Positions 44,675 to 54,459 of a stretch of 64,000 nt of DNA are shown here, piece by piece. The DNA comes from JBNNGK01 sp050268245 (GTDB lineage Bacteria; Pseudomonadota; Gammaproteobacteria; Enterobacterales; Enterobacteriaceae). The DNA is taken from the NCBI RefSeq assembly GCF_050268245.1, contig NZ_JBNNGK010000012.1:1-64000 (forward strand), read 5' to 3'. The translations under genes were made by a program, and so were the position numbers. Each line of letters opens with the position of its first letter. Within the stretch, counting starts at the first letter, position 1. The notes beneath the pieces are model-generated. The model did not search any database. It worked only from the letters and a program-made list of their open reading frames with translations, and was not told where the DNA came from.

Positions 44675-45775
44675 TCAGGCGAATATCGTCATCATATACG
44701 CTGCGAATAACGCAAGATGGGCGGTGCCGTTAAGCACATTGGTTCGGCCGGTGGCGAATGAAATCTGGCAAAGAATCAATACCGTCAACATAACCACCAT
44801 GTGCGGCGCCTGTAGGCCGAAAATTAGCGTTTGCCCGGTTAGGGTGGCGATGAGGGTTACCGCGGGCACCGTCAGAGAAATAGTCGCCAAAACAGAACCG
44901 AAAAACAGGTTCATCGCGCGCTGAACCTGATTATTTAACACCGCACGTAGTGCGCCAAGTGCTTCTGGTGACAGAATTAACAATGCCACCAAGAAGCCGG
45001 TAAACTGAGTTGGCGCATTCAGTTCGGTCAGCAGGCCTTCTAAAGGACCGGCATTGAATTTTGTCACCGCGATGACCGCGATTAAATGGACGATCAACCA
45101 GGCGGCATGCCATAGGCTGCTGTGTGACGAAGGCTTACCGTGATGGGGATCGCCATCGTCGTCTTCATGTTCGTAAACAAACAGGCTCTGGTGCGTTTTG
45201 GTCTGGATCAGCAGGAATACGCCGTACATGGCGGCAGAGATCGCGGCGACCAGCAGCGATTGCCCAACGCTAAAGTTACCGCCCGGCAACGCACTGGGTA
45301 ACACCAGCACGATGACGGCCAGCGGGAAAATCGCAATCAGATATTGTTTGATGCCACCCAGATTCACGTATTGCGTTGCAAACTTACGCCCACCGAGCAG
45401 CAATGCAAAACCAACCAGCCCGCCGGTAACGATCATAATGATAGAGTAGAGTGTGTCGCGCATCAGCGCCGGAGCCGCATCACCGGTAGCCATCAAGGCA
45501 GAGATCAGGCTCACTTCAAGGATGACGACGGATAGGCTGAGGATTAGCGAGCCATACGGTTCACCAAAACGGTGTGCTAAGACATCGGCGTGGCGTACCA
45601 CGCTGAACGCACTGCTCAGGATACCGATCAACGCAATAATGTTAATGCCAACGATTAACGAGAAATGGTTGGTGCTGCTCCACAGGTTGAGTACCACCAG
45701 AGCAACGATAGGTAACAGTAAAGAATACTCAGTGTGGCGGGATTTAGATCGGCCAGGATCGTGCTGCGACTTCAT
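44675..45775 (-). CDS. chaA: ChaA, Na+/Ca2+-H+ antiporter
   Basis: A 366-residue inner-membrane antiporter of the CaCA superfamily that exports sodium and calcium in exchange for protons, mostly at alkaline pH. The two alpha repeats are visible as FGEPYGSLILSLSVVILEVS near residue 70 and LLILSPEALGALRAVLNNQ near residue 260, each with its key acidic residue. An acidic, His-rich loop (YEHEDDDGDPHHG) separates the halves. About eleven helices; near full-length similarity to E. coli ChaA. Confidence 0.95.
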   Translation of the reverse strand: MKSQHDPGRSKSRHTEYSLLLPIVALVVLNLWSSTNHFSLIVGINIIALIGILSSAFSVVRHADVLAHRFGEPYGSLILSLSVVILEVSLISALMATGDAAPALMRDTLYSIIMIVTGGLVGFALLLGGRKFATQYVNLGGIKQYLIAIFPLAVIVLVLPSALPGGNFSVGQSLLVAAISAAMYGVFLLIQTKTHQSLFVYEHEDDDGDPHHGKPSSHSSLWHAAWLIVHLIAVIAVTKFNAGPLEGLLTELNAPTQFTGFLVALLILSPEALGALRAVLNNQVQRAMNLFFGSVLATISLTVPAVTLIATLTGQTLIFGLQAPHMVVMLTVLILCQISFATGRTNVLNGTAHLALFAAYMMTIFA

Positions 45776-45947
45776 TTGCGTGCGTCTCCTTTCTTAAATT
45801 GCGGCTCCCGGCCGCAGCGTTCGTCTGGGCAGCCAGCTGCGCTGCCTATCCAAAACGTCATTAATATCAGATATAACTTGTGGATTGTACGTTGGAGTAG
45901 GGACGTTTATCGTAAAACAAGGAATTGCTTTATGTGACAAGGTTAAC

Positions 45948-45977
45948 AAAAAAACCGCAATCAATGCGGCTTTTTTT
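45948..45977. terminator. Bidirectional rho-independent terminator
   Basis: An A run, the stem CCGCA/TGCGG with loop ATCAA, and a T run make a terminator on both strands. It closes the siderophore-interacting protein gene (minus strand). Confidence 0.85.
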
Positions 45978-46073
45978 ACTTACTTTTACGCAACTAAGAT
46001 GATTTTTATCTGATGTCGATTGAAAACAACACTTAGCAACATATTCTACTGTTAATTTGGTGGGTTATGATTT

Positions 46074-46892
46074 TCATGAATCAATATTATCCATAATTTC
46101 ATGCCGTTTTTCATGATAACCTTCTTCATTTAGGCCATCACGCCAGTAAGGTACGGCATATAACTGATTACGTTCACATTGTCTTTCGCGACGCAAATAA
46201 CGACGCAGGTTGACCACCAGTTGATCTTCACCGGCCAGCCAAAAATAAGTTTGTTCTTGCGGCAATGGCAGCGAACAGAATTGGGTGATTAATTCTTGCG
46301 TTTTATCGGTTCCGCCGATGATCCAGCTTAGCTCGAATCCCGCGGGTTTCTTGAGATCGATCGCATCGGCGCGACTGTCAACGCGGATAAATGCGTGGCC
46401 GGCTGCGTGTGGCGATAAATTTTCTAGCAACGCAGCAATCGCGGGCAACGAGGAGGGATCGCCGGCCAGGCAGTAAAAATCGGCTGCTGGTAGCATGGGC
46501 TTTGGCCCGCCAGGATTGCTGATACCAATCATATCGCCAACTTGGGCATTTCGGGCGAAATTCACGGCCGGGCCGTGGTGATCGTGTAACGCAAATTCGA
46601 TATCAATTTCCCCCAGCTCTGGACGCACCGCGCGTACTGAATAGGTTCTTACCAATGGGCGAATGGCTGCGGGATGCCAAACCGGTCCGTTTTCGGTCAG
46701 GCGCGGTAAGTCCGGTTGTACTTGCCCTGCTTGTGGCAGGAAGATCTTGATGTGCGCGGCGGCGGCATTAGCCGGGTAATACTTCAAATCTTCAGCGTGG
46801 AAAGTGATGCGACGCAGATGTGGCGTGATATCACGTAGGCTGACGACGGCAATCAGATAAGGTGCGCGGCTGCGTGGGACTTCAGTGGTCAC
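46074..46892 (-). CDS. Siderophore-interacting protein (FAD ferric reductase, ViuB/YqjH family)
   Basis: A 272-residue cytoplasmic flavoprotein expected to reduce iron from ferri-siderophores. The FAD domain has LRRITFH near residue 24, then VRTYSVR near residue 79 (RxYS-type FAD-binding motif) and IDIEFALHDHHGPAVNFA; the second domain ends with FWLAGEDQLVVNLRRYLRRE. I choose the GTG at 46890-46892, which follows GGGAGAA; upstream codons run through the Fur box and are not coding. The Fur box upstream indicates iron repression. Confidence 0.92.
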   Translation of the reverse strand: MTTEVPRSRAPYLIAVVSLRDITPHLRRITFHAEDLKYYPANAAAAHIKIFLPQAGQVQPDLPRLTENGPVWHPAAIRPLVRTYSVRAVRPELGEIDIEFALHDHHGPAVNFARNAQVGDMIGISNPGGPKPMLPAADFYCLAGDPSSLPAIAALLENLSPHAAGHAFIRVDSRADAIDLKKPAGFELSWIIGGTDKTQELITQFCSLPLPQEQTYFWLAGEDQLVVNLRRYLRRERQCERNQLYAVPYWRDGLNEEGYHEKRHEIMDNIDS

Positions 46893-46933
46893 GATATTCT
46901 CCCGTTCTGGTTTTAAACGCAGTATATCACGAT

Positions 46934-46953
46934 GATTGATAATGAGAATCGTT
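46934..46953. promoter_or_regulatory. Fur box of the siderophore-interacting protein gene
   Basis: GATTGATAATGAGAATCGTT matches the 19-base Fur consensus well and lies about 40 bases upstream of the GTG start, overlapping the expected promoter. Confidence 0.75.
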
Positions 46954-47090
46954 TGCCTATTTAAAGCTGGGTTGAGGCAATCAGCGGGTAAGATTGACAT
47001 GCGATGCCTTGAGGTGTCTTTATTAACTCTGCGTTCAGGGGCGCGCATTCTTTGCGAATGGCTGCCCCTGATATTAATTTCGCTATACCA

Positions 47091-47888
47091 TCAGCTTTGG
47101 CAGCCCATCAGTTCGGGCAATACGCCAGGTTTTTGTTTCAAGCTGTTTTGCACATCATCCGGCAAACCTGCCCACAAAATTAATCCCGTGCGTTTCTCCA
47201 CTTCACTCACCGTGACGCGAAATTGGCAAAAGTCAGCACCGCGTGGGGTGCTTTGATCGAAGATAAAGGCGGCGTAATGGTTAACCGCCGGACTGTTATT
47301 GATAAAAATGACCTTCCAGTAGCCGCTGGGCAGGGTATGGTTTTTCGTGGTGCCCGGCAGTTTATCCATAGTGTGCTCATACAACGGTCCGGTGACGGTA
47401 TACACCGAACTAATGTCCGCACGGGCAATCAACTTACGCTCCTGCTCTTCCAGCATCGCCCACGCTCCTTGATTGAGTTCAGATTTTTGCGGTGTGATAT
47501 TGGAAAGGTAATTCAAAGATTCCCAATCGGAGACATTGGCCAATGACGCTAAAGGAGCCTGATGGCCACGATCAACCTGCAATGCGGCGTTGGCGCCTTT
47601 ATAGTCCGCAGGTTCGAGCGTTTCTGCCGGGCTTAGCTCCGGATCGGTGCGCCAGTTACGTTTTTTGCCGCTGGCAAGCGTATCCTTAGTGATGTGGTAG
47701 GCCACCCAGTTAGCAAATTTGGTGTTGCTGTTGTTATTCAGCGTATAAGCATGCCTGACAATCGACACATTGGAGCTGCCACCCGTCGGGCAGCCGACCG
47801 CACAGTTATCGATGGACGCCAAGGTATCGGCGGAAACCTGTGTTGCCAATAGCAGCGTGGCGAATGTAATGATTTTAGTGAAATGCAT
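47091..47888 (-). CDS. nucA: Secreted non-specific DNA/RNA endonuclease (Serratia nuclease)
   Basis: A 265-residue secreted nuclease that reads almost residue for residue like the Serratia marcescens nuclease. It has a signal peptide cleaved at SADTL, the disulfide-forming CAVGC, the catalytic DRGHQAPLAS loop (general-base histidine near residue 109), the metal-binding asparagine in LSNITPQKS, and the ending GVLPELMGC. It degrades DNA and RNA outside the cell. Single gene on its own promoter. It is the best pointer to the genus. Confidence 0.97.
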   Translation of the reverse strand: MHFTKIITFATLLLATQVSADTLASIDNCAVGCPTGGSSNVSIVRHAYTLNNNSNTKFANWVAYHITKDTLASGKKRNWRTDPELSPAETLEPADYKGANAALQVDRGHQAPLASLANVSDWESLNYLSNITPQKSELNQGAWAMLEEQERKLIARADISSVYTVTGPLYEHTMDKLPGTTKNHTLPSGYWKVIFINNSPAVNHYAAFIFDQSTPRGADFCQFRVTVSEVEKRTGLILWAGLPDDVQNSLKQKPGVLPELMGCQS

Positions 47889-48063
47889 AGTGGTATCCTC
47901 AATAAGTTAATACTGTATTTATTTACAGTAAATTGAACTTATCGCAGCAATACGGATACAACAATGCAACATATTCGTGTGGTGGATACGTAAGATGATA
48001 TGTATTCATGGTTTGAGTTTTTAATAAAACACGGATGGTTTTCGTGCGCTGCTTTATCGTCGT

Positions 48064-48563
48064 GCCACGCCCCTACGGTACATCGATGCCGCGCTCGTAC
48101 AGCCCACAGATATCCTGTTCGACGTAGTGGCCGGGCATACCCGGCCTGCTGTAATGCACATGCCGCATTGTGACAGCGGGCGCGGCATGCCACGCCCCTG
48201 CGGTACATCGATGCCGCGTTCGTACAACCCACAGATATCCTGTTCAGCGTAGTGGCCGGGCATACCCGGCCTGCTGTAATGCACATGCCGCATTGTGACA
48301 GCGGGCGCGGCATGCCACGCCCCAACGGTACATCGATGCCGCGTTCGTACAACCCACAGATATCCTGTTCAGCGTAGTGGCCGGGCATACCCGGCCTGCT
48401 GTAATGCACATGCCGCATCGTGACAGCGGGCGCGGCGTGCCACGCCCCAACGGTACATCGATGCCGCGCTCGTACAACCCACAGATATCCTGTTCAGCGT
48501 AGTGGCCGGGCATGCCCGGCCTGCTGTAATGCACATACCGTATCGTAACAATGGGCGTGGTAA
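48064..48563. repeat. Four tandem copies of a 125-bp repeat
   Basis: Copies start at 48064, 48189, 48314 and 48439, exactly 125 bases apart, at high identity; the end of the fourth has diverged. Each unit holds a perfect hairpin GGCCGGG-CATA-CCCGGCC and is GC-rich. A 15-base direct repeat (GCGCTGCTTTATCGT) flanks the array at 48046 and 48601. The period is not a multiple of three, and frames crossing it shift from unit to unit, so it is not a coding repeat. Function unknown. Confidence 0.9.
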
Positions 48564-48693
48564 GCGGGGGAGATGCTGCCAGAAGACTGATGATGTTGAC
48601 GCGCTGCTTTATCGTTGGGGCATAGCGATGAGCAGAGAGGGAGTGTGTTTTCTAGGCGTAGCCAAACGCTTGAGTCTGATGCAGTAGAGGATT

Positions 48694-48719
48694 ATCAGGG
48701 GGCAGATTTGCCCCCTGAT
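48694..48719. terminator. Hairpin downstream of the BCCT gene
   Basis: Perfect 11-base arms ATCAGGGGGCA and TGCCCCCTGAT around a four-base loop. It follows the minus-strand carrier gene by 55 bases; no long T run, so termination strength is uncertain. Confidence 0.5.
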
Positions 48720-48773
48720 GCGGCCGGTTATCATCGTTTCATGATGTGACGCGATGATAGCGGCCGATGAAAC

Positions 48774-50768
48774 TTAACGAACCAAATGCAGGAAGTGCAG
48801 GTGTTTTTCGTACTGATCGAGAATATCGTGGATGATCTGTTCTTGCGTCCAGCCCATCACATCGTAATCTTGACCCCCTTCCTTCAGGTGTACCTCGCCA
48901 CGATAATACTTATGTTCCTCGTCACGCTCTTCATCTTGCAGGCCGGCTAAGGCGAAAGCGGGCTGGATATAAGCACGCAGACGGACTTCATAGACGAAGT
49001 TCAGGTCGTCGCCCAGATCCACTTCAAAGCGGATGCGATCGTCCTGCGACTCATCAATGGAAGACACGGTGCTTTGCTTGGCCAATTCTGCTTCTACTAG
49101 CGTCATGGCCGGTTGAACCACCTCACTGACGAAGCGTTTCACCTGAGAACGTTTCGGGAAGTAAGCGATATTGCGCAAACGCCGCTGCCAAGAGATTGGG
49201 TTCCGCGCAGCGGTAGGAGCAATGGTAGTCATCATCTGGCTGTCGCGCTTATAAGCGTCGACGCGTAATGCCTTCAATAGACCATAAATGGATACCAGCA
49301 AAATGATCGAGAACGGTAGAGCACTGGCAATCGTCACCGTTTGCAGTGCACTTAAGCCACCCGCAATTAACAGCGCAATCGCGACCGCCCCCATCATGCC
49401 TGCCCAGAAAATTCGCTGCCATACTGGGGTTTGGTCTGAACCGCCAGAAGCGAGGGTATCTACCACCATCGCGCCTGAGTCAGCTGAAGTCACAAAGAAC
49501 ACCACAACCATTGCCATCGCGATAAACGACAGAATGTTGGAGAACGGGAAGTGCTCCAGGAAGTTGAACAGAGCCAGAGCGACATCGTTTTGTACGGTGT
49601 TGGCTAAGTCACGCGCGCCTTCTGCCATGATCAGATGAATAGCACTGTTACCGAAGAAGGTCATCCACAGCAGCGTAAAGCCTGCGGGAACGAACAGCAC
49701 GCCGGTGACAAATTCCCGGATTGTACGGCCGCGTGAAACGCGCGCGATAAACATGCCAACGAACGGGGACCATGACAGCCACCAGCCCCAATACAACAGT
49801 GTCCAGCCACCTAACCAATTGCTGGATTTCGGTTCGTAGGCGTACAAGTTAAAGGTTTTACTGACGATTTCAGACAAATAACCGCCGGTATTCTCTACAA
49901 ATGATTTCAGCAACAGAACGGTTGGGCCGAGTGCACCGACCAACACCAATAACAGCACGGCTAAACCGAGGTTTAGTTCAGACAGAATACGAATGCCTTT
50001 GTCCAACCCGGAAACTACCGAAATGGTTGCCAGACCGGTGATCACCACGATCAAGGTAACCTGTACCGTTTCGTTGACGGGCAAGCCGAACAGGTGATTA
50101 AGCCCGGCGTTAACCTGCAATACGCCATAGCCCAGAGACGTCGCGACGCCGAATACCGTACCGATAACGGCAAAAATGTCTACCGCGTGACCAATCGGCC
50201 CGTAGATACGATCGCCAATAATCGGGTAGAGCGCCGAGCGTAGCGTCAGCGGGAGGCCGTGACGATAGCTAAAGAATGCCAAGATCAGCGCCACGATGGC
50301 GTAAATAGCCCAAGCGTGCAGACCCCAGTGGAAGAAGGTCAGGCGCATAGCCTGTTTGGCGGCTTCCACCGTTTCCGGCGTACCGACCGGCGGTGAAAGA
50401 TAGTGCATCACCGGCTCGGCGACGCCGAAGAACATCAGACCAATACCCATCCCGGCGGAAAACAGCATGGCGAACCATGAAACATAGCTGAAATCCGGCT
50501 GGGCGTGATCCGGCCCAAGCTTGATATTACCGTAACGTGACAGCCCTAAAAAGGTGACGCTCAACAAAATCAGGGCAACGGCAAGAATGTAAAACCAACT
50601 GGCGTTAGTGAAAATACCCTGTTGCAACGCTTTGAATTTACGGTCTGCTAACTCTGGGTACATGGCGGCAAACGCCACCAGAATAATGATTAATGCGGCA
50701 GAAATAAAAAATACCGGAGGATTGATATGGCTACGACGTGCCACGTTTTCAGTGTCGTTTTGGCTCAT
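48774..50768 (-). CDS. BCCT-family choline/betaine transporter (BetT-like)
   Basis: A 664-residue transporter of the betaine/choline/carnitine family with twelve helices and a long C-terminal cytoplasmic tail (about residues 500-664) as in osmoregulated BetT. Diagnostic stretches are FAMLFSAGMGIGLMFFGVAE near residue 105 and YWGWWLSWSPFVGMFIARVS near residue 320. The glycine-rich GMGIG segment suits sodium-independent choline uptake in the family, but substrate is not certain. Neither betA nor betB is here. A terminator-like hairpin lies in its leader. Confidence 0.9.
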   Translation of the reverse strand: MSQNDTENVARRSHINPPVFFISAALIIILVAFAAMYPELADRKFKALQQGIFTNASWFYILAVALILLSVTFLGLSRYGNIKLGPDHAQPDFSYVSWFAMLFSAGMGIGLMFFGVAEPVMHYLSPPVGTPETVEAAKQAMRLTFFHWGLHAWAIYAIVALILAFFSYRHGLPLTLRSALYPIIGDRIYGPIGHAVDIFAVIGTVFGVATSLGYGVLQVNAGLNHLFGLPVNETVQVTLIVVITGLATISVVSGLDKGIRILSELNLGLAVLLLVLVGALGPTVLLLKSFVENTGGYLSEIVSKTFNLYAYEPKSSNWLGGWTLLYWGWWLSWSPFVGMFIARVSRGRTIREFVTGVLFVPAGFTLLWMTFFGNSAIHLIMAEGARDLANTVQNDVALALFNFLEHFPFSNILSFIAMAMVVVFFVTSADSGAMVVDTLASGGSDQTPVWQRIFWAGMMGAVAIALLIAGGLSALQTVTIASALPFSIILLVSIYGLLKALRVDAYKRDSQMMTTIAPTAARNPISWQRRLRNIAYFPKRSQVKRFVSEVVQPAMTLVEAELAKQSTVSSIDESQDDRIRFEVDLGDDLNFVYEVRLRAYIQPAFALAGLQDEERDEEHKYYRGEVHLKEGGQDYDVMGWTQEQIIHDILDQYEKHLHFLHLVR

Positions 50769-50825
50769 AGATACCTTCTAGCTAGTCCGTTAGGGAGTTA
50801 AGCTATTCGTTAAAAAACAACTCCA

Positions 50826-50850
50826 TAAAAAACGGGCGAACAGACGCCCG
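50826..50850 (-). terminator. Terminator in front of the BCCT gene
   Basis: On the minus strand CGGGCG and CGCCCG form a stem followed by six T. It lies 60 bases before the carrier start and after the trkH-like gene, so it ends trkH transcripts or acts as a leader attenuator. Confidence 0.65.
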
Positions 50851-50950
50851 GAAAATTGTGCCGGGGGAGTATACACTAAAATAGCATCGATTTTTAGTTT
50901 GCCACGTTAAGTAACTGCTGTTGAGCGGTTTTGCAGAGGTTTTAACCATA

Positions 50951-50981
50951 AAGACGCTGTACCTTATTGAAAGCGAGATAC
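50951..50981 (-). terminator. Hairpin after the TrkH gene
   Basis: AGACGCTGTA and TACAGCGTCT form a ten-base stem with an eleven- to thirteen-base loop about 60 bases after the trkH-like stop on the minus strand. A weak T tract follows; it is probably the first of two hairpins ending that gene. Confidence 0.5.
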
Positions 50982-51042
50982 AGCGTCTAAAAGATAAAGC
51001 TTCGCTAAGAGCACGCCATCTAAGCGTAGCAGGAAAGTGGCG

Positions 51043-52503
51043 TTAGAAACGCCAAAATGCGCGGGAACAGAGAATAAGCAGCGGATAAATCTCCAGGCGG
51101 CCAAAGAGCATTGCCGCGCACATCATCCATTTGGCGGGATCGCTCAGTGTGCCAAAGCCCGCGGCGGTTTCGCCAAACCCCAGCCCCATGTTGTTAATAC
51201 AGGCGGCAACGGTTGCAAAAGATGTCATCATGTCGTAACCCATCAGGTTAAGTGCCCAGATAAAGAAACAACTGAAGAAAACGTACAGGAAAAAGAAGCT
51301 CCACACCGAGCGCAGCACGCGATCGTGAATCGGTGCATCGCCCACCTTGATAGTGAAAATGGCATTGGGGTGTACCAACTGATTAACTTCGTGGCGGCTC
51401 TGTCTGTACATGATCAAAAAACGCAATGCTTTGATTCCGCCGCAGGTGGAGCCGACGCAACCGCCGAAGAAACTGGCGCCGAGTAGCAACATGATCGTGT
51501 GTGATGGCATGTTGGCATAATCAGCGGTGGCCAGGCCATTATCGGTCATCATAGAGCTGGTAAGAAAGAAGCCGTGGACGAAGGCGTCTTTGGCACCGTA
51601 CATGCCGGAGCGGTACAGTTCTGCGACCACGATCGCGACCACGATGGACAAAATGAGCAGAAAGAAACGTAGCTCAGAGTTGCGGTAGAGCGGTTTCAGG
51701 CTGCGACGGCCCACCATCACGAAATACAGCGTAAAGTTAACGGCAGCCAGTACGGAGAAGATGCCGCCGACCATTTCAACGGCTGAACTGTCGAAATAGC
51801 CTAGGCTCTCGTTGCGGGTCGAAAAACCGCCGAGCGAAACGGTAGACAGGGCGTGGCATAGGGCGTCAAACCATGGCATACCTGCGAAGCGAAACGCGAG
51901 GGCGCACAACATGCCCAGCGACATATAGATCAGCCACAGGTTTTTTGCGGTATCAGCCAGACGTGGCGTCAGGCGCTCTTCTTTAAACGGCCCGGGCATT
52001 TCTGATTGGTATAACTTGGCTCCCCCGATGCCTAGCAAGGGAAGCAGCGCAACCGCCAGAACAATAACGCCTAAACCGCCAATAAAGTTCAGCTGGGCAC
52101 GATAATAGAGGAATGACTTCGGTACGGCAGAAACATCATTTAATACTGACGCGCCTGTGGTAGTTATGCCGGACACGCCTTCAAACACAGCATCTACCAG
52201 GCTAATGTTAAGCGTATTATCCATCCACAGCGGTAGGGCGCTGATCAACGAGAAAAGTAGCCAAAACAAAACGATAATCAAAAAGCCGTCTTGGGTACGC
52301 AATTGAACTTTGGATTGCTTACTACTGAACCACCCTAATCCGCCGATCGAACCTGCGATGACTAATGTATAGAAAAAGGAAAAAACACTTTTTTCTTTGT
52401 ACAACAGTGCCATCAAGAGAGGTGGAATCATTGAAAGGCTGTAAAGAACAACCAGAAAACTACAAAGATGAACCACAATGAGAATTTGTTTTGTTTTAAC
52501 CAT
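51043..52503 (-). CDS. TrkH-type potassium uptake protein
   Basis: A 486-residue TrkH/TrkG family protein, the K+ channel-like subunit working with TrkA in the inner membrane. The four selectivity-filter repeats are visible: SGITTTGASV, STVSLGGFSTRN, SMMTDNGLATAD and INNMGLGFG. The second and fourth carry the expected central glycines; the third has N-G. I start at ATG 52503; the extra TTG codons upstream are unlikely. In enterobacteria trkH usually sits beside fadBA, so this is probably a second Trk paralogue. Confidence 0.92.
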   Translation of the reverse strand: MVKTKQILIVVHLCSFLVVLYSLSMIPPLLMALLYKEKSVFSFFYTLVIAGSIGGLGWFSSKQSKVQLRTQDGFLIIVLFWLLFSLISALPLWMDNTLNISLVDAVFEGVSGITTTGASVLNDVSAVPKSFLYYRAQLNFIGGLGVIVLAVALLPLLGIGGAKLYQSEMPGPFKEERLTPRLADTAKNLWLIYMSLGMLCALAFRFAGMPWFDALCHALSTVSLGGFSTRNESLGYFDSSAVEMVGGIFSVLAAVNFTLYFVMVGRRSLKPLYRNSELRFFLLILSIVVAIVVAELYRSGMYGAKDAFVHGFFLTSSMMTDNGLATADYANMPSHTIMLLLGASFFGGCVGSTCGGIKALRFLIMYRQSRHEVNQLVHPNAIFTIKVGDAPIHDRVLRSVWSFFFLYVFFSCFFIWALNLMGYDMMTSFATVAACINNMGLGFGETAAGFGTLSDPAKWMMCAAMLFGRLEIYPLLILCSRAFWRF

Positions 52504-52910
52504 GCTTGCGCCCAAACTGCCAGTGGCAATACATCCAACTATTCAAGTGTTTATTCATTCTATTTCGCATTGCATTATGCTGATGCTGACCGTTTTCTTC
52601 GTCTAACGGGTGCGGGCAAAGACCTGGAGCCGTTCTCGCACCGACTGCGCGCGTAACGAGCACCACAATGCAACCTGAGTTCTCTAGGGTATAGAGAGAA
52701 TAAAGCGGGCGATATAAAAATTTCATAAAAATTAACTGTAACTCAGTGACTGCGGCTCCTTTTTAACTTAATGAAGGGGGGCGTTATTAGGGATTGTAGC
52801 GAAGCGGTCAGATTGCGCTCGTAAGGTGTCTGATAATTGAACAAACCCTCATCCATATTTTGACATTCTTGGTTGCTTGCCGGCGCGAGCAAGCAACCAA
52901 AGGCAATCAA
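52504..52910. other. Intergenic region upstream of trkH-like gene
   Basis: About 400 bases holding the promoter side of the trkH-like gene. I see no gene here; short frames look like chance. Confidence 0.5.
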
Positions 52911-53500
52911 TCAACAGCCAAATGCACGATCAATGCTTTGATGAAAAGGTAAAAATGGTGTGTTGAGGCTGGATGAAGAGAAGAATAGGGCGACTAAACT
53001 GAGCCATACGTTATAAGCGAAGTAAATCAATACCCCATAAAAATTAGCACGCTTGAGTGGCACACTACCCGCATCAACAAACTGACGATAAAAACCGTGG
53101 TTTTCGGATTTAATAGGTTGGTATGAAAGTCGGTTCTGAGTGCATACCAATCACTGATGAGACGCTGGGGCTTTGCGTTGGTTATTGGAATGTTATGAAT
53201 ATGGTTCAAAATGGTAACATCTAACGCCATCAGAGCAGCAGCCATAAAATTTTCAGCATAGTAAACAATTAGTATGATTGTTGTATTGGTGCCCCTATGT
53301 CCGCTAGCGCATAAGCCATGTGAATTAATGCGTCACGTTAGCGATAATGCCAAAGGTGTTGCAGACCCCGCTACAACCTGAAATGAGCAATCTGCTCCGT
53401 GGTGCAATCGCGAAATCTGTGTCAGGACTGATTACTGAGGATAAAGTAATAATGATGACGGCGATAAGCTTAATCATAGTTACCGCGAATAATAAAATGT
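52911..53500 (-). pseudogene. Ruined LysE/RhtB-family amino-acid exporter
   Basis: Three minus-strand frames carry consecutive pieces of one LysE-type exporter. The N-terminus is seen as ITLSSVISPDTDFAIAPRS (normally ISPGPDFAIV), the middle as TNLLNPKTTVFIVSL (the conserved NLLNPK), and the C-terminus as VLIYFAYNVWLSLVALFF. The pieces lie in different frames and a stretch between the first and second is missing or diverged. The LysR gene reads away from it, the usual arrangement for a regulator and its exporter, so the exporter was probably once its target. Confidence 0.7.
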
Positions 53501-53544
53501 AAGATAATTCGCACAATTTATGTAAGGGTAACGAGAAGCAATCG

Positions 53545-54459
53545 ATGAAAACTAGCGATATCGGTGAGAAAATATCACGCAAGATTGGCCGGCAGATTTC
53601 GTTAGGTGGGCTACGATGTTTCGAAGCGGCCGCGCAATTGGAAAGTTTTACTCAAGCTGCGCAGAGTCTCAGTTTGACTCACGGCGCGATCAGCCGCGCG
53701 GTGCGGGCGATAGAGGATGAACTGGGATTGGCGTTATTTGAACGCCAGCATCGGCGAGTCTATCTCACTAATGCGGGGCGTAAACTGTTTCGAGCGACTC
53801 AACAGGCGTTCAACAGCCTGGAGCAAACAGTGCAAGAACTGTACCGTCAGGCTCGAGATGCGCCGCTCGTGCTTTCTTGCGAGCCGACATTATTGATGCG
53901 CTGGCTGATCCCTCGTATTTCGCAGTTCCAACAGGCGTACTCAGAAATTAATTTGCAACTGGTCGCTGGGGATGGACCGGTGGCATTGAACGAAAACATT
54001 ACGCTGGCTATTAGGCGTAATGATGTCGAATGGGCCCATAATTGGCATTGCGTTACCTTGTTCACTGAGAAAGTCGGGCCGGTATGTAAACCCGAAGTGC
54101 TTGCAAGCTTTGTTGAAGGTGGTGGAAGCGAAAGGCGTTTGCGCCGTGGGGTGACATTATTAAATACAGCGACGCGTCCTGATGCTTGGCATCATTGGGC
54201 ACAGGCACAAGGTGTTTCACTGGAAGGGTTACCGCAGCAAAATTTTGATCACTTTTACTTTAGTCTACAGGCAGCGGTGGCCGGCTTAGGCGTAGCCATC
54301 GGGCCGTGGCAGTTAGTCCGTGATGATATTGATGCCGGTTTACTGGTGGCACCGTTTGGTTTTCAGCAGGATGGCAGCGGATATTGTCTGTTGACGCAAC
54401 AACCGATTGTGCCAGACAGTGCTATCGAGAAACTGGCGATTTGGTTACAAAATCAATAA
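53545..54459 (+). CDS. LysR-family regulator (GcvA-like)
   Basis: A 304-residue LysR regulator. The helix-turn-helix is LRCFEAAAQLESFTQAAQSL followed by LTHGAISRAVRAIEDELGLA (residues about 23-65), as in the GcvA/AmpR branch. A periplasmic-binding-like effector domain fills the rest. It is divergent from the ruined LysE exporter and has no intact partner nearby, so it may now be an orphan or act elsewhere. Confidence 0.88.
   Translation: MKTSDIGEKISRKIGRQISLGGLRCFEAAAQLESFTQAAQSLSLTHGAISRAVRAIEDELGLALFERQHRRVYLTNAGRKLFRATQQAFNSLEQTVQELYRQARDAPLVLSCEPTLLMRWLIPRISQFQQAYSEINLQLVAGDGPVALNENITLAIRRNDVEWAHNWHCVTLFTEKVGPVCKPEVLASFVEGGGSERRLRRGVTLLNTATRPDAWHHWAQAQGVSLEGLPQQNFDHFYFSLQAAVAGLGVAIGPWQLVRDDIDAGLLVAPFGFQQDGSGYCLLTQQPIVPDSAIEKLAIWLQNQ

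Noticed and set aside
48054..48551. Cysteine-containing repeat proteins on the minus strand across the tandem repeats
   Set aside because: The 125-bp period shifts frame in each unit; overlapping versions appear in all three frames, so the apparent proteins are a by-product of the DNA repeat.
48064..48563. CRISPR array
   Set aside because: Units are contiguous 125-bp copies without unique spacers, and no cas genes are present.
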